Assembly (NCBI GenBank): GCA_963576735.1
Contig: OY755183.1
Coordinates: 8,203,213-8,267,212, forward strand
Reading direction: 5' to 3'
Length of the DNA: 64,000 nucleotides
Source: Bedellia somnulentella
Taxonomy: Eukaryota > Arthropoda > Insecta > Lepidoptera > Bedelliidae
The stretch's first letter is position 1, and every line of letters starts with the position of its first letter. The position numbers and the translations under genes were made by a program. Below are positions 21,336-33,613 of this stretch, in pieces. The notes under the pieces were generated by a model. It did not search any database. It saw only the letters and a program-made list of their open reading frames with translations, and was not told where the DNA came from.

Positions 21336-21773
21336 ATACATTACAGAATATATCCCTTATTGTAACTAAGAAACAAAAGTTCAATGGGAGCCTTAAATTT
21401 TCTTTAATTTGTTTATTACAAAGTGAGTTAAACTAATACTATTCATGTCATAGTATTAAAATTAAAATAATTAAAATCTTTATATGCTCAAATAAATTGA
21501 AAAAGAATTAAACAAGCTTAAAATAAATAACGTAATAAATTATTCCAATATCACAATTACCAATACAATGTCATAATTACATGTTCAATTTTATAATTAC
21601 ATATGTGAACGTAATTGTATAATTTGAATATCATAAAAAAAATATCTTACAGGTAGATACGCAACAAAGTTATGGTAGTTACCTATCGACTAAACGGTTA
21701 ACTAAAGATGATTAATAAAAAATAGCACGTTTTATCATATTTGAGCAATATTTCAACTGCGTGATACATACAT

Positions 21774-21964
21774 ACATATACTCACGGCTGTAAATCTTTT
21801 GGAAAGTTGAGTGGGGAAAAGATGCCAAAATAAAGGTTGTTGGTGATGGGTCTCCAACCGCATCGCCCAAAAATTCCTTATTAGCCCCAATACCGTTAGT
21901 CGCCTCTTACGTACACCCACCGGAAGAAATGGGGTAGTGCTATTCTAAGCCGACACTACACAGC
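21774..21964 (-). repeat. SDR-A copy, internally deleted
   Basis: Tail (CATA)n and ACTCACGGCTGTAAATC, then a jump to TTTTGGAAAGTTGAGTGGGG, so the GGGGTAGCCAGAG segment is lost. The head CCGACACTACACAGC is intact and abuts the next copy. Confidence 0.88.
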
Positions 21965-21966
21965 AA

Positions 21967-22179
21967 ACATATACTCACGACCATAAACGCCTAAAAAGGG
22001 TAGCCTCAGAATTATAAAATTCTTCGCTTACTTTTGGAAGTTAAAAGATTGTAAAACAAATGTTGTTGGTGATGGGTCTCCAACCGCATCGCCCAAAAAT
22101 CACTTTAAAAGCCACCATGCCCTACGGTTACCCATGGGAAAAAATGGGGTAGTGCTATTCCAAGCTGACACTACACAGC
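21967..22179 (-). repeat. SDR-A copy, minus orientation
   Basis: Adjacent to the previous copy and in the same orientation. More diverged (CTTCGCTTACTTTTGGAAG, CATGCCCTACGG) and with a short tail. Confidence 0.86.
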
Positions 22180-22430
22180 ATTAAAGCATATAACTGCTTG
22201 ATAGAATCGAAAATCCGATGATTTGATTTGGTGAAAGTTTACACTCGGAGCCTTTTAAGTGAAGGTTTTAAAGGATTCTTCTAACTTACTTTTGAACGAG
22301 AGGGTTCTCTATACAAACTCACGGGGTTACGGGAGTATAAAAAAATATATAGTATCGTCTCACGTAATTAATGAAAGCTCCCTTCGTGTGTCGAATAGTC
22401 AAATAATCTACCAGAAATACCATACTTAGG

Positions 22431-22635
22431 TTCTTAGAATAGCACTAACCCGTTTCTTCCCATGGGTGAACGTAAGGGGCGACTAATGTGACTATCGGGG
22501 CTATCAAGGTGATTTTTGTGTGATGCGGTTGGAGAGCGGCGGATCTTTTCTTACTTACAGAAGTGACTGAGGGATTTCTAATTCCTTACCTCTTGCTACC
22601 CCCGCTAGGGATTTATAGTCATGAGTATGTGTAAA
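22431..22635 (+). repeat. SDR-A copy, diverged
   Basis: TTCTTAGAATAGCACTAACC, GGTGAACGTAAGGGGCGACTAATG and TGTGATGCGGTTGGAGAG are readable. The central part is shortened, and the tail is GTCATGAGTATGTG. Confidence 0.75.
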
Positions 22636-22639
22636 TACC

Positions 22640-24060
22640 ATACAACCAAGAAACCTTGAAATCGAAAACAGAACCCATAAACTATAGAATTGACAATTCT
22701 GGAGCCGCTTTCCAAGTTTAGAGGATGTGAATCGATGAGAGGTTCTTACATATGTTTTTGATTAAATTCGTTTTCCCTATTTATTACACTTCTAGAAATG
22801 ACGTATTGGACCTATTCTAAGCCGCTGATAAAAATAGTGTAAAAATAAAACATTTTGCCCTGTGGGACGTACCTTACTTCGCATTCAAGTCAAAGTAAAG
22901 TTTGGTTTACTGCACTGAAAAACTAAGTAACGAGTTTTCACTAACTCTCCTTTACCAATTTTCTCAACTTGCAAACTCTCCGTACATAATTAATAATATC
23001 GATATCTTTGCAAATGTAACTACATTGGTATAAAATATTAAAAAATACTCATAAACGTTTTTCCATCTACATGTGCTTTCTTCATACGAAGTCGTGACTA
23101 GAGTTATTGCATTATGGTAATATTCTTTTAGAAATGGATTGTTAAGAAATTTAATCGCAAAGGATAAAAACTATGGCTCTCTATTTGCATAAGAACATAA
23201 TTGGTTTTATGATAAATAGATGTTCGCTTAAAGAAATGGTGCTCAGTGTTTTACGTTAAGAAAAAACAGACATACAATTTATCTTGGCATAAGATTATAT
23301 ATATGTTAACAGACTCCATGGTCTAGCAGTTAGATATGAGACTCGAGTTCGATTCCAGGGGATTCACGATATTAATTGCTGCGTACCTGTTTAATCGAAA
23401 ATTCAGTAGATCCAGCTTCTGTTCTGTCAGTCTCAGCTACAATAATGATGGAAATCTTCTTATATATAAAATTCTGAGATTAGGTTTATAACTATTTTTA
23501 TACTCCTAACTATTTTATTTTTATTTTATCTACTATAAATTCGCTAGTAATCATTTTTATGGCAAACCAACGTTTGTCGGTTCAGCTAGTAATTTTATAA
23601 AATAGATACTGTTCCAGAAGCTATCACCCTTCATTAAAATGGAAGCCAATCTATACATTTCTGGGTAAGGTTACGATAAAATTTACGTAGATAACATAAA
23701 TCTAGTTCAACGTAACATACAATGCAGTCCATTGATTCATTTTAGTTCTGATGGGGTAAAGTATTTATCGAGATAAAACGTTTCAGAAATAGACCACAAA
23801 TAGTTGGTAACACAATTGTAGTATTAATACGAGACGCTGCAACTTCCTAGTTGTAAAATGTGGCGGTGACCCATATAATGTAAGCTTCCCAGACATTTCA
23901 CAATTCATTGATGCAACAGTTTTCTATGTCGCCGAACCAGACGATTGTCATTTACTTTTCTGTCGCTTTGAGCTCGCTTTTTCGAGTTAGAAAAGGATGA
24001 TTATTGTAGGTTTGAATCAACTGTATGAATTTCAATTTGAAAAAATGTAATTAAAATTAA
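22640..24060. other. Intergenic; tRNA-like fragment at about 23318
   Basis: AT-rich. At 23315-23372 there is a tRNA-like piece with an A-box-like TGGTCTAGCAGTTAG and the B box GAGTTCGATTCC, probably a SINE head. Nothing else recognised. Confidence 0.45.
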
Positions 24061-24157
24061 ATCTTTTCGTCACTCAAGTTCCAAAACTTTCTAAGGAATT
24101 TCTAATCTTATAGGCTAGGCTATCCAATTTTGGGATTTATAGGCGTGAGTAAATGTA
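24061..24157 (+). repeat. SDR-A 3' fragment
   Basis: Diverged 3' end only (AGTTCCAAAACTTTCTAAGG, GGGATTTATAGGCGTGAGTA). It lies tail to tail with the copy at 24158. Confidence 0.6.
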
Positions 24158-24401
24158 TACATACATACATACATATACTCACGGCTATAAATCCCGAGAA
24201 GGGGTAGCCAGAGTTAAGGAATTAGAAATTCCTCAGCCACTTTTGGAAGTTGAGTGGGGAAAAGATGGTAAATTAAAGGTTGTTGGTGATGGGTCTCCAA
24301 CCGCATCGCCCAAAAATCCCTTAAAAGCCCCAATACCGTTAGTCGCCTCTTACGTAAACCCACCAGAAGAAATGTGCTATTCTAAGCCGACACTACACAG
24401 C
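24158..24401 (-). repeat. SDR-A copy, full length, minus orientation
   Basis: Tail (CATA)n, ACTCACGGCTATAAATCCC, GGGGTAGCCAGAG, GGGTCTCCAACCGCATCGCC and head CCGACACTACACAGC. An open frame of about 88 codons runs through it, but it is repeat sequence. Confidence 0.93.
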
Positions 24402-24764
24402 AAATGTATGTATGAGTAAAAAGAACATGTTAAATTTATGGTTTAGGTGGTTATTATTTGGCCGCATTACCGCTACCATTCCTAAGATTATTGAATGGAC
24501 GAATTATTTATTTTCATATTATGATAAAAATGGCGGAAGAACCAATGAATGAACTCGGCTTCTTAGATATATTTAGTTTTATCTAATATCAAATATTCCT
24601 TATTTGTTTTTATACATTGTGTCTAGATAGTACATTGGCATCAGTATTGAGAATAGATGTTTATTTACACAAATGTTTTTATCTTCGTTAAGTAGTTATT
24701 AGAGCAACGTACATCCGTAAATTTTTATTATCTTAACCAACTTACAGTGTTTACGCAGTAAATT

Positions 24765-24990
24765 CATGAGGGGGTGGCATACACATGTAATTTTGGTCAT
24801 CTGGTGACTATTACCGTTTTACACGAATACATTGTCACAGGAATAATTATAACTCACCTATGTGGGTTTCCTCTCGGCTTTACCCTCAAGTTTATCAACC
24901 TTGATAAATTTAACACACATTTGACTTGAGTAAAGTAGTATTGGTATAGGCCTTTAACTCACATACGCCTCTACACAAGAATTAACTTCT
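24765..24990 (-). repeat. SINE-1 remnant, minus orientation
   Basis: Body fragments are readable as reverse complement: GTTTTACACGAATACATTGTCAC, CCTATGTGGGTTTCCTC, TTATCAACCTTGATAAATTTAAC. Both ends are degraded. Confidence 0.6.
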
Positions 24991-25155
24991 CTCTCAAGAA
25001 GCCTCTGTCCGCTGAGTTTTCAGGGATAACAACCCTTTAAACAATTTAAGTTGTATAAATATTTAATTTTAATGATTATTTTTAAAGTGATCAATATTGT
25101 GAGGATTTTTCAACGGTATCCACGTACAATGTACATAATTAACAAAATATATATT

Positions 25156-25325
25156 AATAAATAAAGAATAAATAAAGGAAAGAAAAATTTCGACACAGGC
25201 GGGGATCGAACCCGCGACCTCGGGTAAACGCCCCGACGCTCTGTGTCGAAATTTTTCTTTCCTTTATTTATTCTTTATTTATTAGTAATAATCCCCACAT
25301 GAGGTTTTCATGAACAAAAAGATTT
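25156..25325. repeat. SINE-IR, short inverted form with TSD
   Basis: Flanked by the 12-bp repeat AAAATATATATT (25144-25155 and 25326-25337). A 43-bp perfect inverted repeat (TAATAAATAAAGAATAAATA... against its complement) brackets a truncated tRNA-like head with GGCGGGGATCGAACCCGCG. The tail AATAATCCCCACATGAGG then follows. Compared with the 5838 copy, most of one arm and the spacer are missing. Confidence 0.9.
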
Positions 25326-25337
25326 AAAATATATATT

Positions 25338-26699
25338 GTCCTAAATACTTGTTTTTTTTTACGTGACACAGTAGGGTTCTACCTGTTTGCTACGGAATCC
25401 TAATAACTATTAAGACTTAAATTTCCTGTTTTATATAGTTGACAAAACTTAACGTAAACTTGAGTATATGTATGTATGTTGAAAAAACTTAGTGACAACT
25501 GTATCTTATGTGACAAAGGTAAAACAGACTAATGCACATTGCACAACACCAACGCAACAATACAAATATCTCATTGAATATCATGATGACTTAGGATGTA
25601 TTCTAACTAGCTATTGCATAAACTACCCAAGCATTTTGATGCTGTATTGCGTAAGCTTACAATATCATGACCTCAACTCTTCCCGTAAGCGTAAAATGTG
25701 TTAAATACGATATCTAGCACTTTGTTTGTTTATTGGACAATATGATGGAGTTATGTTATCATAAATGTTCTGTACATTTAGCCATTTCTCCCCCCCCCCC
25801 TCCGATATCCTAAAATAGCAGAGGGAGAATTTATTTTAAAGCTACCCTATGAAGTTCGTAGGATAAGGTAGAGTCATTAAAAGGGGTGTTATACGTAAGT
25901 TTGGGTGATGTGGAACGTAAGGAATATTCTGTATGCTAAAGTACTACGACCTACATCCCAAGAATCTCTTAGGTAATATGTTTTTATTACCATGTGTGTA
26001 GTTATGTTACTTTCAAATACATTTCATACCATTTAATTTAGAAAACAAATAAATGTCTGGTAAACTATGGCCTTTCTAAGGAAAGTTCGTAAACCTCGAT
26101 GGGAAAATGGTGGGGACACACATCAGATGCGATTACGAAATTTATTCTAAAGAAGCGCTACCCCGCCTCTTAAAATTAACTTTTTTGAATGACTAAGTCT
26201 GAGTTTGTAACTCTTCCCTCGGCTCTATCAGTACACAAACATTGTGTTAATATTAAATTGGGGTTGCCTTCTCTATCCAGAAGCAAGTGTAGAAAAACCG
26301 GGACATTTAAAAAGTTTCCTTAGATAGATAGACTATACAATAAAATCATTCTGATTGGAAATGGTTGGCGTGAACTTTATTAGTAAAATTTTACGTTAAA
26401 ACCCCGAAATTTGTGGTTTTAAAACCAACGCGAAAAACTATTTAGAACTCTTAAAACCTTAGACGATGGTCATAAACGGACCATACATACCATAGTGAGG
26501 ATAAGGTCACATAAGGGTGCACATGTGTAAGTATGTCAGTGGCCGTAGCAATAGATTCCGCGACATTATGTCCCACTTGGCACCAGCTACCGGCGCCCAC
26601 GTCGGCGCTTCGATGTTAAACACGTATAGTGGGAATTAACTAGCAGTTTATACCTACTTATATTCACGGGTTTAATATTATAATAGTTTTATTTAATTA
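25338..26699. other. Intergenic, nothing recognised
   Basis: AT-rich with a C-run near 25791-25800 and a GC-richer patch at about 26530-26625. No gene or clear repeat copy, except a possible remnant of the GGTTCCGTA-type repeat near 25370. Confidence 0.4.
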
Positions 26700-26876
26700 A
26701 CCATCTTTTCCTTACTTTATTTTCAAGCTTAGAGTTTCGGGGTTTTTTAAGTGATTGTTAGATACCCATTATAAACAAGCCTTTATTTAACAATCTTTTC
26801 CAAAAGTTCTTGCGGAATTTCTTATCTGAAGCTCTAGCTACCCCTTACAGTCGTGACTATGTCTACGTATGTATGT
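26700..26876 (+). repeat. SDR-A remnant
   Basis: Only scattered matches remain: GGGGTTTTTTAAGTGATT, AGATACCCATTATAAACAAGCC, AGTTCTTGCGGAATTTCTTA and a GTATGTATG tail. An old copy. Confidence 0.55.
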
Positions 26877-27120
26877 TATCTCCAAGTGGTTAAGGTAATT
26901 TCTAATTCATCCATTTAATATGATAAAGATATTTCTGACTCTAAAATTGTGGTTACTACTTTAAGTGACTTAATCATTCTGCATCCACTTTTAGAAGTTA
27001 TGAGAAAAGGTTGCAGGATTACGACTGGAACATATTAGAGTAAACCGAATCTGAACAGGCATAATACTATCATAGTCAATAAACATACAACCCGAATAAA
27101 TTCGCACATAAATACACAAA

Positions 27121-27379
27121 TACACAAATTGCCGTGTATTGCCGGCTTAGAATGTCGCTACCCCTTTCTACCCACGGGTGTCGTAAGAGGCGACTAAGGG
27201 TATTGGGGCTTTTTATTGGATTTTTGGGCGATGCGGTTGGAGACCCATCACCAAAAACCTTTATTTTTACCATCTTTTCCCCACTCAACTTCCAAAAGTG
27301 GCTGAGGAATTTATAATTCCTTAGCTCTGGTTAGCCCTTCTAGGGAAATATAGCCGTGAGTATATGTATGTATGTATGT
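27121..27379 (+). repeat. SDR-A copy with TSD, LINE-free reference
   Basis: Flanked by ATAAATACACAAA (27108-27120 and 27380-27392). Nearly identical to the copy split by the LINE at 7025-8991, with GGGCGATGCGGTTGG uninterrupted. It therefore shows the pre-insertion sequence. Confidence 0.94.
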
Positions 27380-27689
27380 ATAAATACACAAAGCAATACA
27401 TATTTTCGTTGAATATTTTTTATTCAACCATATCGAAATGGTTCATAATTCGATAGTCGTCTTAAAGTGGGGCAGACAAAGAAGCCTTTAAATATAGCAC
27501 ACTCATAGAATTGTGGTAGTGCCAAGGTTAATCTTTTATTTCTATGATATTTACACAGATGAGTGGCTACACTTATTTCAAGTACAATAGTTTCTACTAG
27601 AATGTATTGTACCATTTCAATTGCTACAAAACTACTGTAATATGATATTTGTTATAATACTTGCGTAATTGACAATCAGCGTTTAAGTA

Positions 27690-27795
27690 CATACATACAT
27701 ACATATACTCACAGCTATAAAGCCCTAAAAGGGATAGCCAGAGCTGAGAAATTAGAAATTTCTCAGCCACTTTTGGAAGTTGAGTGGGGAAAAGA
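27690..27795 (-). repeat. SDR-A copy, 5'-truncated, with TSD
   Basis: Only the tail-proximal 106 bp, from (CATA)n to GTTGAGTGGGGAAAAGA, flanked by TTAAGTA (27683-27689 and 27796-27802). The loss of the head end while tail and TSD are kept shows that the (TATG)n end is the 3' end. Confidence 0.85.
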
Positions 27796-27802
27796 TTAAG
27801 TA

Positions 27803-28751
27803 ATGAGACTTATTAACGAATGGAAAGTGTGAGAGCAGAGGTAGAATAATAAAGTAAGGTTTTGTGTTAGAGTAAGAAATTACCTTAATACGTCAACAGT
27901 GTAAAGTTCATAGATGACGTGGATTTACAAATAAAATAAAGTTGTGCGATAATGTTAAATTAAAATACACGTTTTTTGATACATGCAATGCATATGAATG
28001 TATATATAGGGTGAAATATCCAAATATATTTTAACCACTACTAGTTTGTTTGTTCCAGCTAATCTCTAAACCCGCTTGTCCGATTTTGATGAGACTTTTA
28101 CTATCAGATAGCTGATGAATTTAAGAGTAACTATTTTTTTTATTAATTCTCTTAAGACCAATACAAAGCCCGGGTGGTTCGCTAGTGATTATATAACGCT
28201 TAAAATGAACAAATTAAAAATCAAATTAACTGTGCAATAATTGTACAATTAATCACATTTAATCAGGAATTGAATTTCATAAAAAGCGAATGAGATGCAT
28301 AACTTTTGCTTTCCTTCTCTGGAATTTTAGAGATAATTTAACAAATTAAGGTGTTATTGATTGTAAGCTAAGAGTAAAAAATCTATGTTAACAAATTTTC
28401 ATCATACTTCTTATAACAGTTTCGTCAGATCGTTACGATTTATTTATATATTGAATTAACATACTTTACTTATTGGCATTGAACAGTTTAGTAGAACATC
28501 GAAAATTATTGGATACACATTTGGTTTTCAGAAAATCCATGGTGTTATATCGCTTTGAAATAATCCAAATACTTAAATAAGGCAGATATAATAAAATAAT
28601 GCCATATAACCTTTGATTCGAAGGAAAAAAGATTTTCCTATATAAATGAATATAGGTTTGGAAAAGTTTCAGTAGAACTAGACCTCGTACAAACATAGAT
28701 ACATTAACCCTGTTCCAATACTGTATAATAACCAACCAATTTCTGACTATT
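27803..28751. other. AT-rich intergenic, nothing recognised
   Basis: No gene. An 89-codon minus-strand open frame at 28466-28735 has no family features. Confidence 0.45.
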
Positions 28752-28765
28752 AATAACTTAAATGC

Positions 28766-29030
28766 AGCTTTAGCTGTGTAGTGTCGGCTTAGAATAGCAC
28801 TACCCCATTTCTTCCGGTGGGTGTACGTAAGAGGCGACTAACGGTATTGGGGCTTTAAAGGAATTATTGGGCGATGCGGTTGGAGACCCATTACCAACAA
28901 CCTTTATTTTACCACCTTTTCCCCACTCAACTTTCCAAAGATGGCTGAGGAATTTCTCATTCCTTAGCTCTGGCTACCCCATCTAGGGATTTATAGCCGT
29001 GAGTATATGTATGTATGTATGTATGTATGT
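28766..29030 (+). repeat. SDR-A copy with TSD
   Basis: Flanked by AATAACTTAAATGC (28752-28765 and 29031-29044). Full length with a long (TATG)n tail at about 29006-29030. Confidence 0.94.
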
Positions 29031-29040
29031 AATAACTTAA

Positions 29041-29260
29041 ATGCTGTGTAGTATTGGCTTAGAATAGCACTAATTTTTCCCGCGGGTGTCGTTATAGGCG
29101 ACCCAGGGTTTTGGCCCTTTATAAGATGTTTTTGATTTATCATCAATAATCCTTTGTTCTACCACCTTTTTTCCGCTGAACTTCCAAAAGTGACTCAGGT
29201 GTCACTGTCTCTGAGACTTTTGCTGCTACTTTTTGGGTGTTATAGCTGTTATTAAATAAC
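29041..29260 (+). repeat. SDR-A copy, old, directly downstream
   Basis: Head GCTGTGTAGTATTGGC followed by diverged body pieces (GTGTCGTTATAGGCGACC, CTTCCAAAAGTGACTC). The copy before it inserted at the very start of this one. Confidence 0.7.
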
Positions 29261-30955
29261 ATATGTATATATGCATGTGATTTCTTAAAGAGTTCTGTTG
29301 GATAAAAGTGACTTCACAGTCAATTCCTTTTTTATCGATAGATAAGACTGCTAGTGGCCAAAGATCCCAGAAATCGTTGAGTCAACATGATAAATCGGCT
29401 TCAAATATACCGATTAAATATTTGATTTGACAGGAAATTGAAGGAGTGTCGCTCTATCTATACATCGAAGATTTATGTAACAAGCATTATCTATAAAGTG
29501 AATTTTATCTACTTTGGCTGTTCCCCGCGGTGTTCACAGTACAGGATTTGCTACAACATAATGTATTTAATTTTACTGACTTCCGACTAAAGTTATCATT
29601 CGATCGAATTCGTCAGTAACGACAATTTCATGAAAGTAAGTTACAAAATAGTACCCCCTTTTTGAGTTTTATGGCTATGAATATAGTATACCATGTATCT
29701 CAGTTACAAAATATTTTTAATTTCTAGCGCTTTGCAGGGCACATAAGTATGAAAGTGGAAACAATGTGTACTGTAATTGTATATTGTCCAAAATTTATTC
29801 ATAATTATTATCCTGGAAGTAAACGTTTACGTCCTACACACAACATAAAAGATTAATAACTTGACACGGGGTTTCAAGAGGTATTTATCCAGTGCTTTAC
29901 TTTACTACCCACCCATTTTTTATCAATTATTTCTATTGCAATACAAATAGCAAATCTTTTTTCTATTACAAGAGGTCAAAGTATTAGATTTTAGCAGATG
30001 TATCAGATTAAACCTACTGAATTATAACTTAAGCCGCATTTTATTTAGTTTTGTACCTTTTTTACCCGACTACGGTGAAGTAAAAAGAAGGGTCATAATT
30101 TTGATAACCATTTTCCACCAATTGTTTTAATCATTGAATAAGTTGAAAAACTAAAGCCTGACTAAAATACGCACGCTAAAAAGTTTTAAACAAGATCTTA
30201 CGACACAAGTTTCAAGTAACTTTCAACCAATACACGTGGTTGAATGTTTCGTATACTTCGATGAATTTTAAGTTAGGAGCTGATATTACTTCAGAACTTC
30301 AATGCAAGCCAGGAATATACAATGCAATCTTTAATGAGTAGAAAATATTTGTTAAGTTTTCACATATTTTAAGTATCAAAGTACTTATCTCCTGCCTAAA
30401 CCTGGGTAATATAAGGTTCTTTGTACAATACCATTAAAACTGACAGTAAATAAGTAAATAATCTTTACTCGTGACTCGAACCTAGGTATAATAGAATGCT
30501 TAGGTACATAGAATGCTTAGAAAGTATTATTCCTAGTCGTCAACAACAAGACATTCCAAACCAATTCATTGAAACCTCCATTCAGCGACACATTCTTTGG
30601 CAAAGATCAAAACGCGTCAAATAACTCATTATTAAGTAAAAACATGCCGGTGCGCCTTTGAAATTAGAGTACTACGTATTTTTTTAGTTCATACACCTGA
30701 ACAAAAACAAAACGTAAGCATATCGTTATTAATATAAAACATATTTGTATATCAAAGCAAATTGAGGGCGCATTCGCAAAAATCGTGCAAACTCGTGAAA
30801 AATATCGGCATTTGTTCGAGTGAAAAACAAATCGTAACGCAACTTAGTCGACAAAAATATTATGAATCGCGTTCTAATGAAATTTGCTTTGTATATTCAA
30901 CAGGAAACAGGAAGTAGGGTATAAAATAATAATATTTCGTTGTAAATTTCATGGC
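29261..30955. other. AT-rich intergenic, nothing recognised
   Basis: About 1.7 kb without a recognisable gene or repeat copy. Confidence 0.45.
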
Positions 30956-30959
30956 AAAG

Positions 30960-31135
30960 GATGTTAAAGAGGGGGTTGTTTGGGGAACCGGGACAGAGGT
31001 CGATAAAGGCTCCCGTGTTCTCAAGGCCGTGGGGTAGGGCCGGAGGATCAAGGTCGTTACGTACTTTGCGCCCGCCCGCGCCATGCGGCGTACACGTGCG
31101 CCAGAACCCGGGAAACGGGAAACTCATATCCAAAC
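30960..31135. other. GC-rich island, function unknown
   Basis: A sharply bounded GC-rich, CpG-containing block in very AT-rich DNA. Both strands are open: plus 30961-31254, and minus in two frames near 30860-31139. It includes CACGTG at about 31093-31098 (an E-box) and GGGTAGGGCCGGAGG. It could be an enhancer, a promoter with an unannotated first exon, or a captured fragment. No splice sites or protein family are evident. Confidence 0.4.
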
Positions 31136-33136
31136 ACACCCCTGCATTACTTATTTCTTTTAACTCAACTTTGCCGTATCAGGGTTTTCTATATCGGTTT
31201 TATTGTGCCATTATTTTTGTTATTTTGTTTTTGAAGTGTACTGCGTATTTTTGACTGCATGTCGTAAAATTTAACTTTTGTAATGTAGATCGTTCATGAT
31301 CAAGTTGTAATAATTTCTATTACTTTATTATTTGAACGTTAAATATGATAATAGAAAATAATAATAAATAATTTGTCGAATGAAATTATACTATAATCAT
31401 AGGCCTCAAAATTATGTTTAATTTTGATCCGAGCAGAGCACCCTGATTTGACCTTGTTCTCAACCTCGTCTCATAGATCATAATATGAGCCGTAACTGCA
31501 GATACACTCAGCTCAATTAGAACTGGCAAAGCTAACAAAATTAAATAATACAGAGGTTCGCTAAATAAATCTGCAACACCTTGGCGCAGTGGCGGCAGCA
31601 TTTCTTTTTTATTAACAGGGGTCCTCGCACTTTCAAGGACGGGGTGAAGGGTGAATGAAGGGATGAGGAGGATGGGTCCTTGAAGACAAATTGTACTCTC
31701 CTGCACTCCAAAGCTGCTGAAACAGAAAGAGGAATTTCCTTGTAGGTGTGCCTTCCAAAGTTCTGAACATTCTCGAACCTTTGGCCGAGATTATATACAA
31801 CTTTTTTCTGTTCGTATAATCGTGTCATGAACACTCTTATTGCCTTAACTTTTAAATATACATTAGATACTCTTCCCGTTATAACATTTTGGCATAAAAA
31901 AGGTCTGATTAAGAAAACTGAGGGAAAACAGATTTATTTTAGTATGGTACTTTTTATATATTTTTATTTTATGATAGTATTTTGTAATTTTAAAAGTGAA
32001 TTCCATCCCAAATAATAAGATGAAAATTCAAAGAGAGCACGTTTTCTGAATTACTTTATCAGAAAATTTATACTTGCTGTCCCTACATCGTCCCCATACT
32101 TTATCACTCTCACATGAGTATTGTTGTTAGAATCTGGCAATTATTTTGTAATTTAAATAAATCCATGATCTCATGCATACAAATATAAGAACTTTTTTGA
32201 AAGCTTACAAAATAACACTGCCTACACTTTGCAAGATACGAGCGTAACTCCCATATGTTTAGCATTCAAGACATTCACGCCCTTGACATTACAGCCCTAA
32301 TCCAACAAAATTACTCCCATATATGGCCATTACGATGTAGTAGTCGTAATTTGGTGTTTTATTGCAAATTTTATCACACAATAAGGGTGGTATTAAATGT
32401 AAATTAAAGAAATATCCTGTTGGCATCACAAAATATGACCCTTCACTGCAATGAACTGTATATAGGAAGTTAAGAAAAAGTTTGTAGAAAGTAATTAATT
32501 TATTTGATATGCACATTTGAAAACGTTTATTTATAACTTCGGCAGCGATTTAGCAAATATTTTTTAGTTAGTTTAGACTAGGAAGGTTATAATTTTTTCT
32601 TTCTTTATATATTCTTGTATATAGTGAAGATAGGTTGTGTGTAAATATATGACATTGCAAATAAAGTTTCTCAAAAAAAATAAAAATATACGGACATTTC
32701 CAAATAATTACTTGTGGGAAGGGATACTAACTCAAATAATAAATCAAATGCTTTTTGACCTTTCCCATATCCATAGTTGACCAAGCATAGGTAGGTACTA
32801 TGGATATTTGATGACAAAATATGGCGTATTATCTCACTCCACTTCAATTATTAAATAGGTAAAAACAGCAATGCTATTGTAGCATACGTGTAGTACCTAC
32901 ATACGTATAAATATATAATTCATCAAAGCCCTGAATATGTCTATAGTTATTTAGCTTTAGCCTAAGCTGGCCAAGTGTGGGATCGCAAACATTATATATA
33001 TACATATTCTATGCTACGGCAAAAATCTATAGGAATAGGATCATCAAGAAACTTTATACCAATATTGTAAAATGAATAGCTTAAGCTAGTTTCCAATTTC
33101 TCAGGATCTGCAGGTAAATCGTGTTAAGGTTCGTGT
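31136..33136. other. Intergenic; possible retroposed 3' end near 32650
   Basis: AT-rich. At 32640-32685 AATAAAGTTTCTC is followed by an A-rich stretch, as in an inserted polyadenylated transcript or a LINE tail. Overlapping minus-strand open frames at 31386-31834 show no protein family. Confidence 0.4.
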
Positions 33137-33148
33137 ACACCACTTGCG

Positions 33149-33243
33149 AATAAATAAAGGATATAGAAAGGAAATAAAATCGACACTAGCGGGAACACTA
33201 ATAATCCCCACATGAGGTTTTCATGAATAAAAATATTCTAATT
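33149..33243. repeat. SINE-IR, internally deleted copy with TSD
   Basis: Flanked by ACACCACTTGCG and ACACCACTGGCG (33137-33148 and 33244-33255, one mismatch). It keeps the left inverted end (AATAAATAAAGG... CGACACTAGCGGGA) and the shared tail AATAATCCCCACATGAGG; the tRNA-like centre is deleted. Confidence 0.82.
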
Positions 33244-33538
33244 ACACCACTGGCGGTTGTGAATGGTGTGAATTTTGTATTATATCTAGCTGACCCACGA
33301 ACTCTTCTTATCATGATTAGCCAGCTCAGCATTATTATAATTTTTTTTCAACACTCATTCATCCCTTGTTTTTATACCCTCAAGAATTTTTATTTTATAA
33401 TTTTGATCTATAAACTTTCCAACAAGAATAATAATTACAAAATCTGATAATCCGATCAAGAGGTATGGGTAAATACGTACATACGCGTCGATTCTCTGAG
33501 AGAAGGTTAGCAAATCTTTTGCAAAGAAGGTTAGCAAA

Positions 33539-33613
33539 AGATTTTGCCTCTTTTTAACCGACAAAGAACAGAGAAGTTTTCTGTTCTTTCTCGGTTAAAA
33601 AGAGGCAAAATCT
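33539..33613. repeat. 35-bp near-perfect hairpin
   Basis: AGATTTTGCCTCTTTTTAAC and about 15 more bases are followed, after only a few unpaired bases, by the inverted complement, with one mismatch. It is preceded by a direct repeat (GAAGGTTAGCAAA, twice at 33502-33536). Transcribed, it would fold into one long stem. Confidence 0.85.

Noticed and set aside
17309..21345. Regular spacing of repeats as a CRISPR-like array
   Set aside because: The units are ~250 bp retroposons with individual TSDs, spaced irregularly in a eukaryotic genome.
24153..24419. Open frame GVARVKELEIPQPLLEVEWG..., also seen at 17362, 17823, 10531 and 27076
   Set aside because: It recurs because it is the minus-strand reading of SDR-A. 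It differs in length between copies, runs into flanks, and has no start or stop in common. Repeat sequence, not a gene family.
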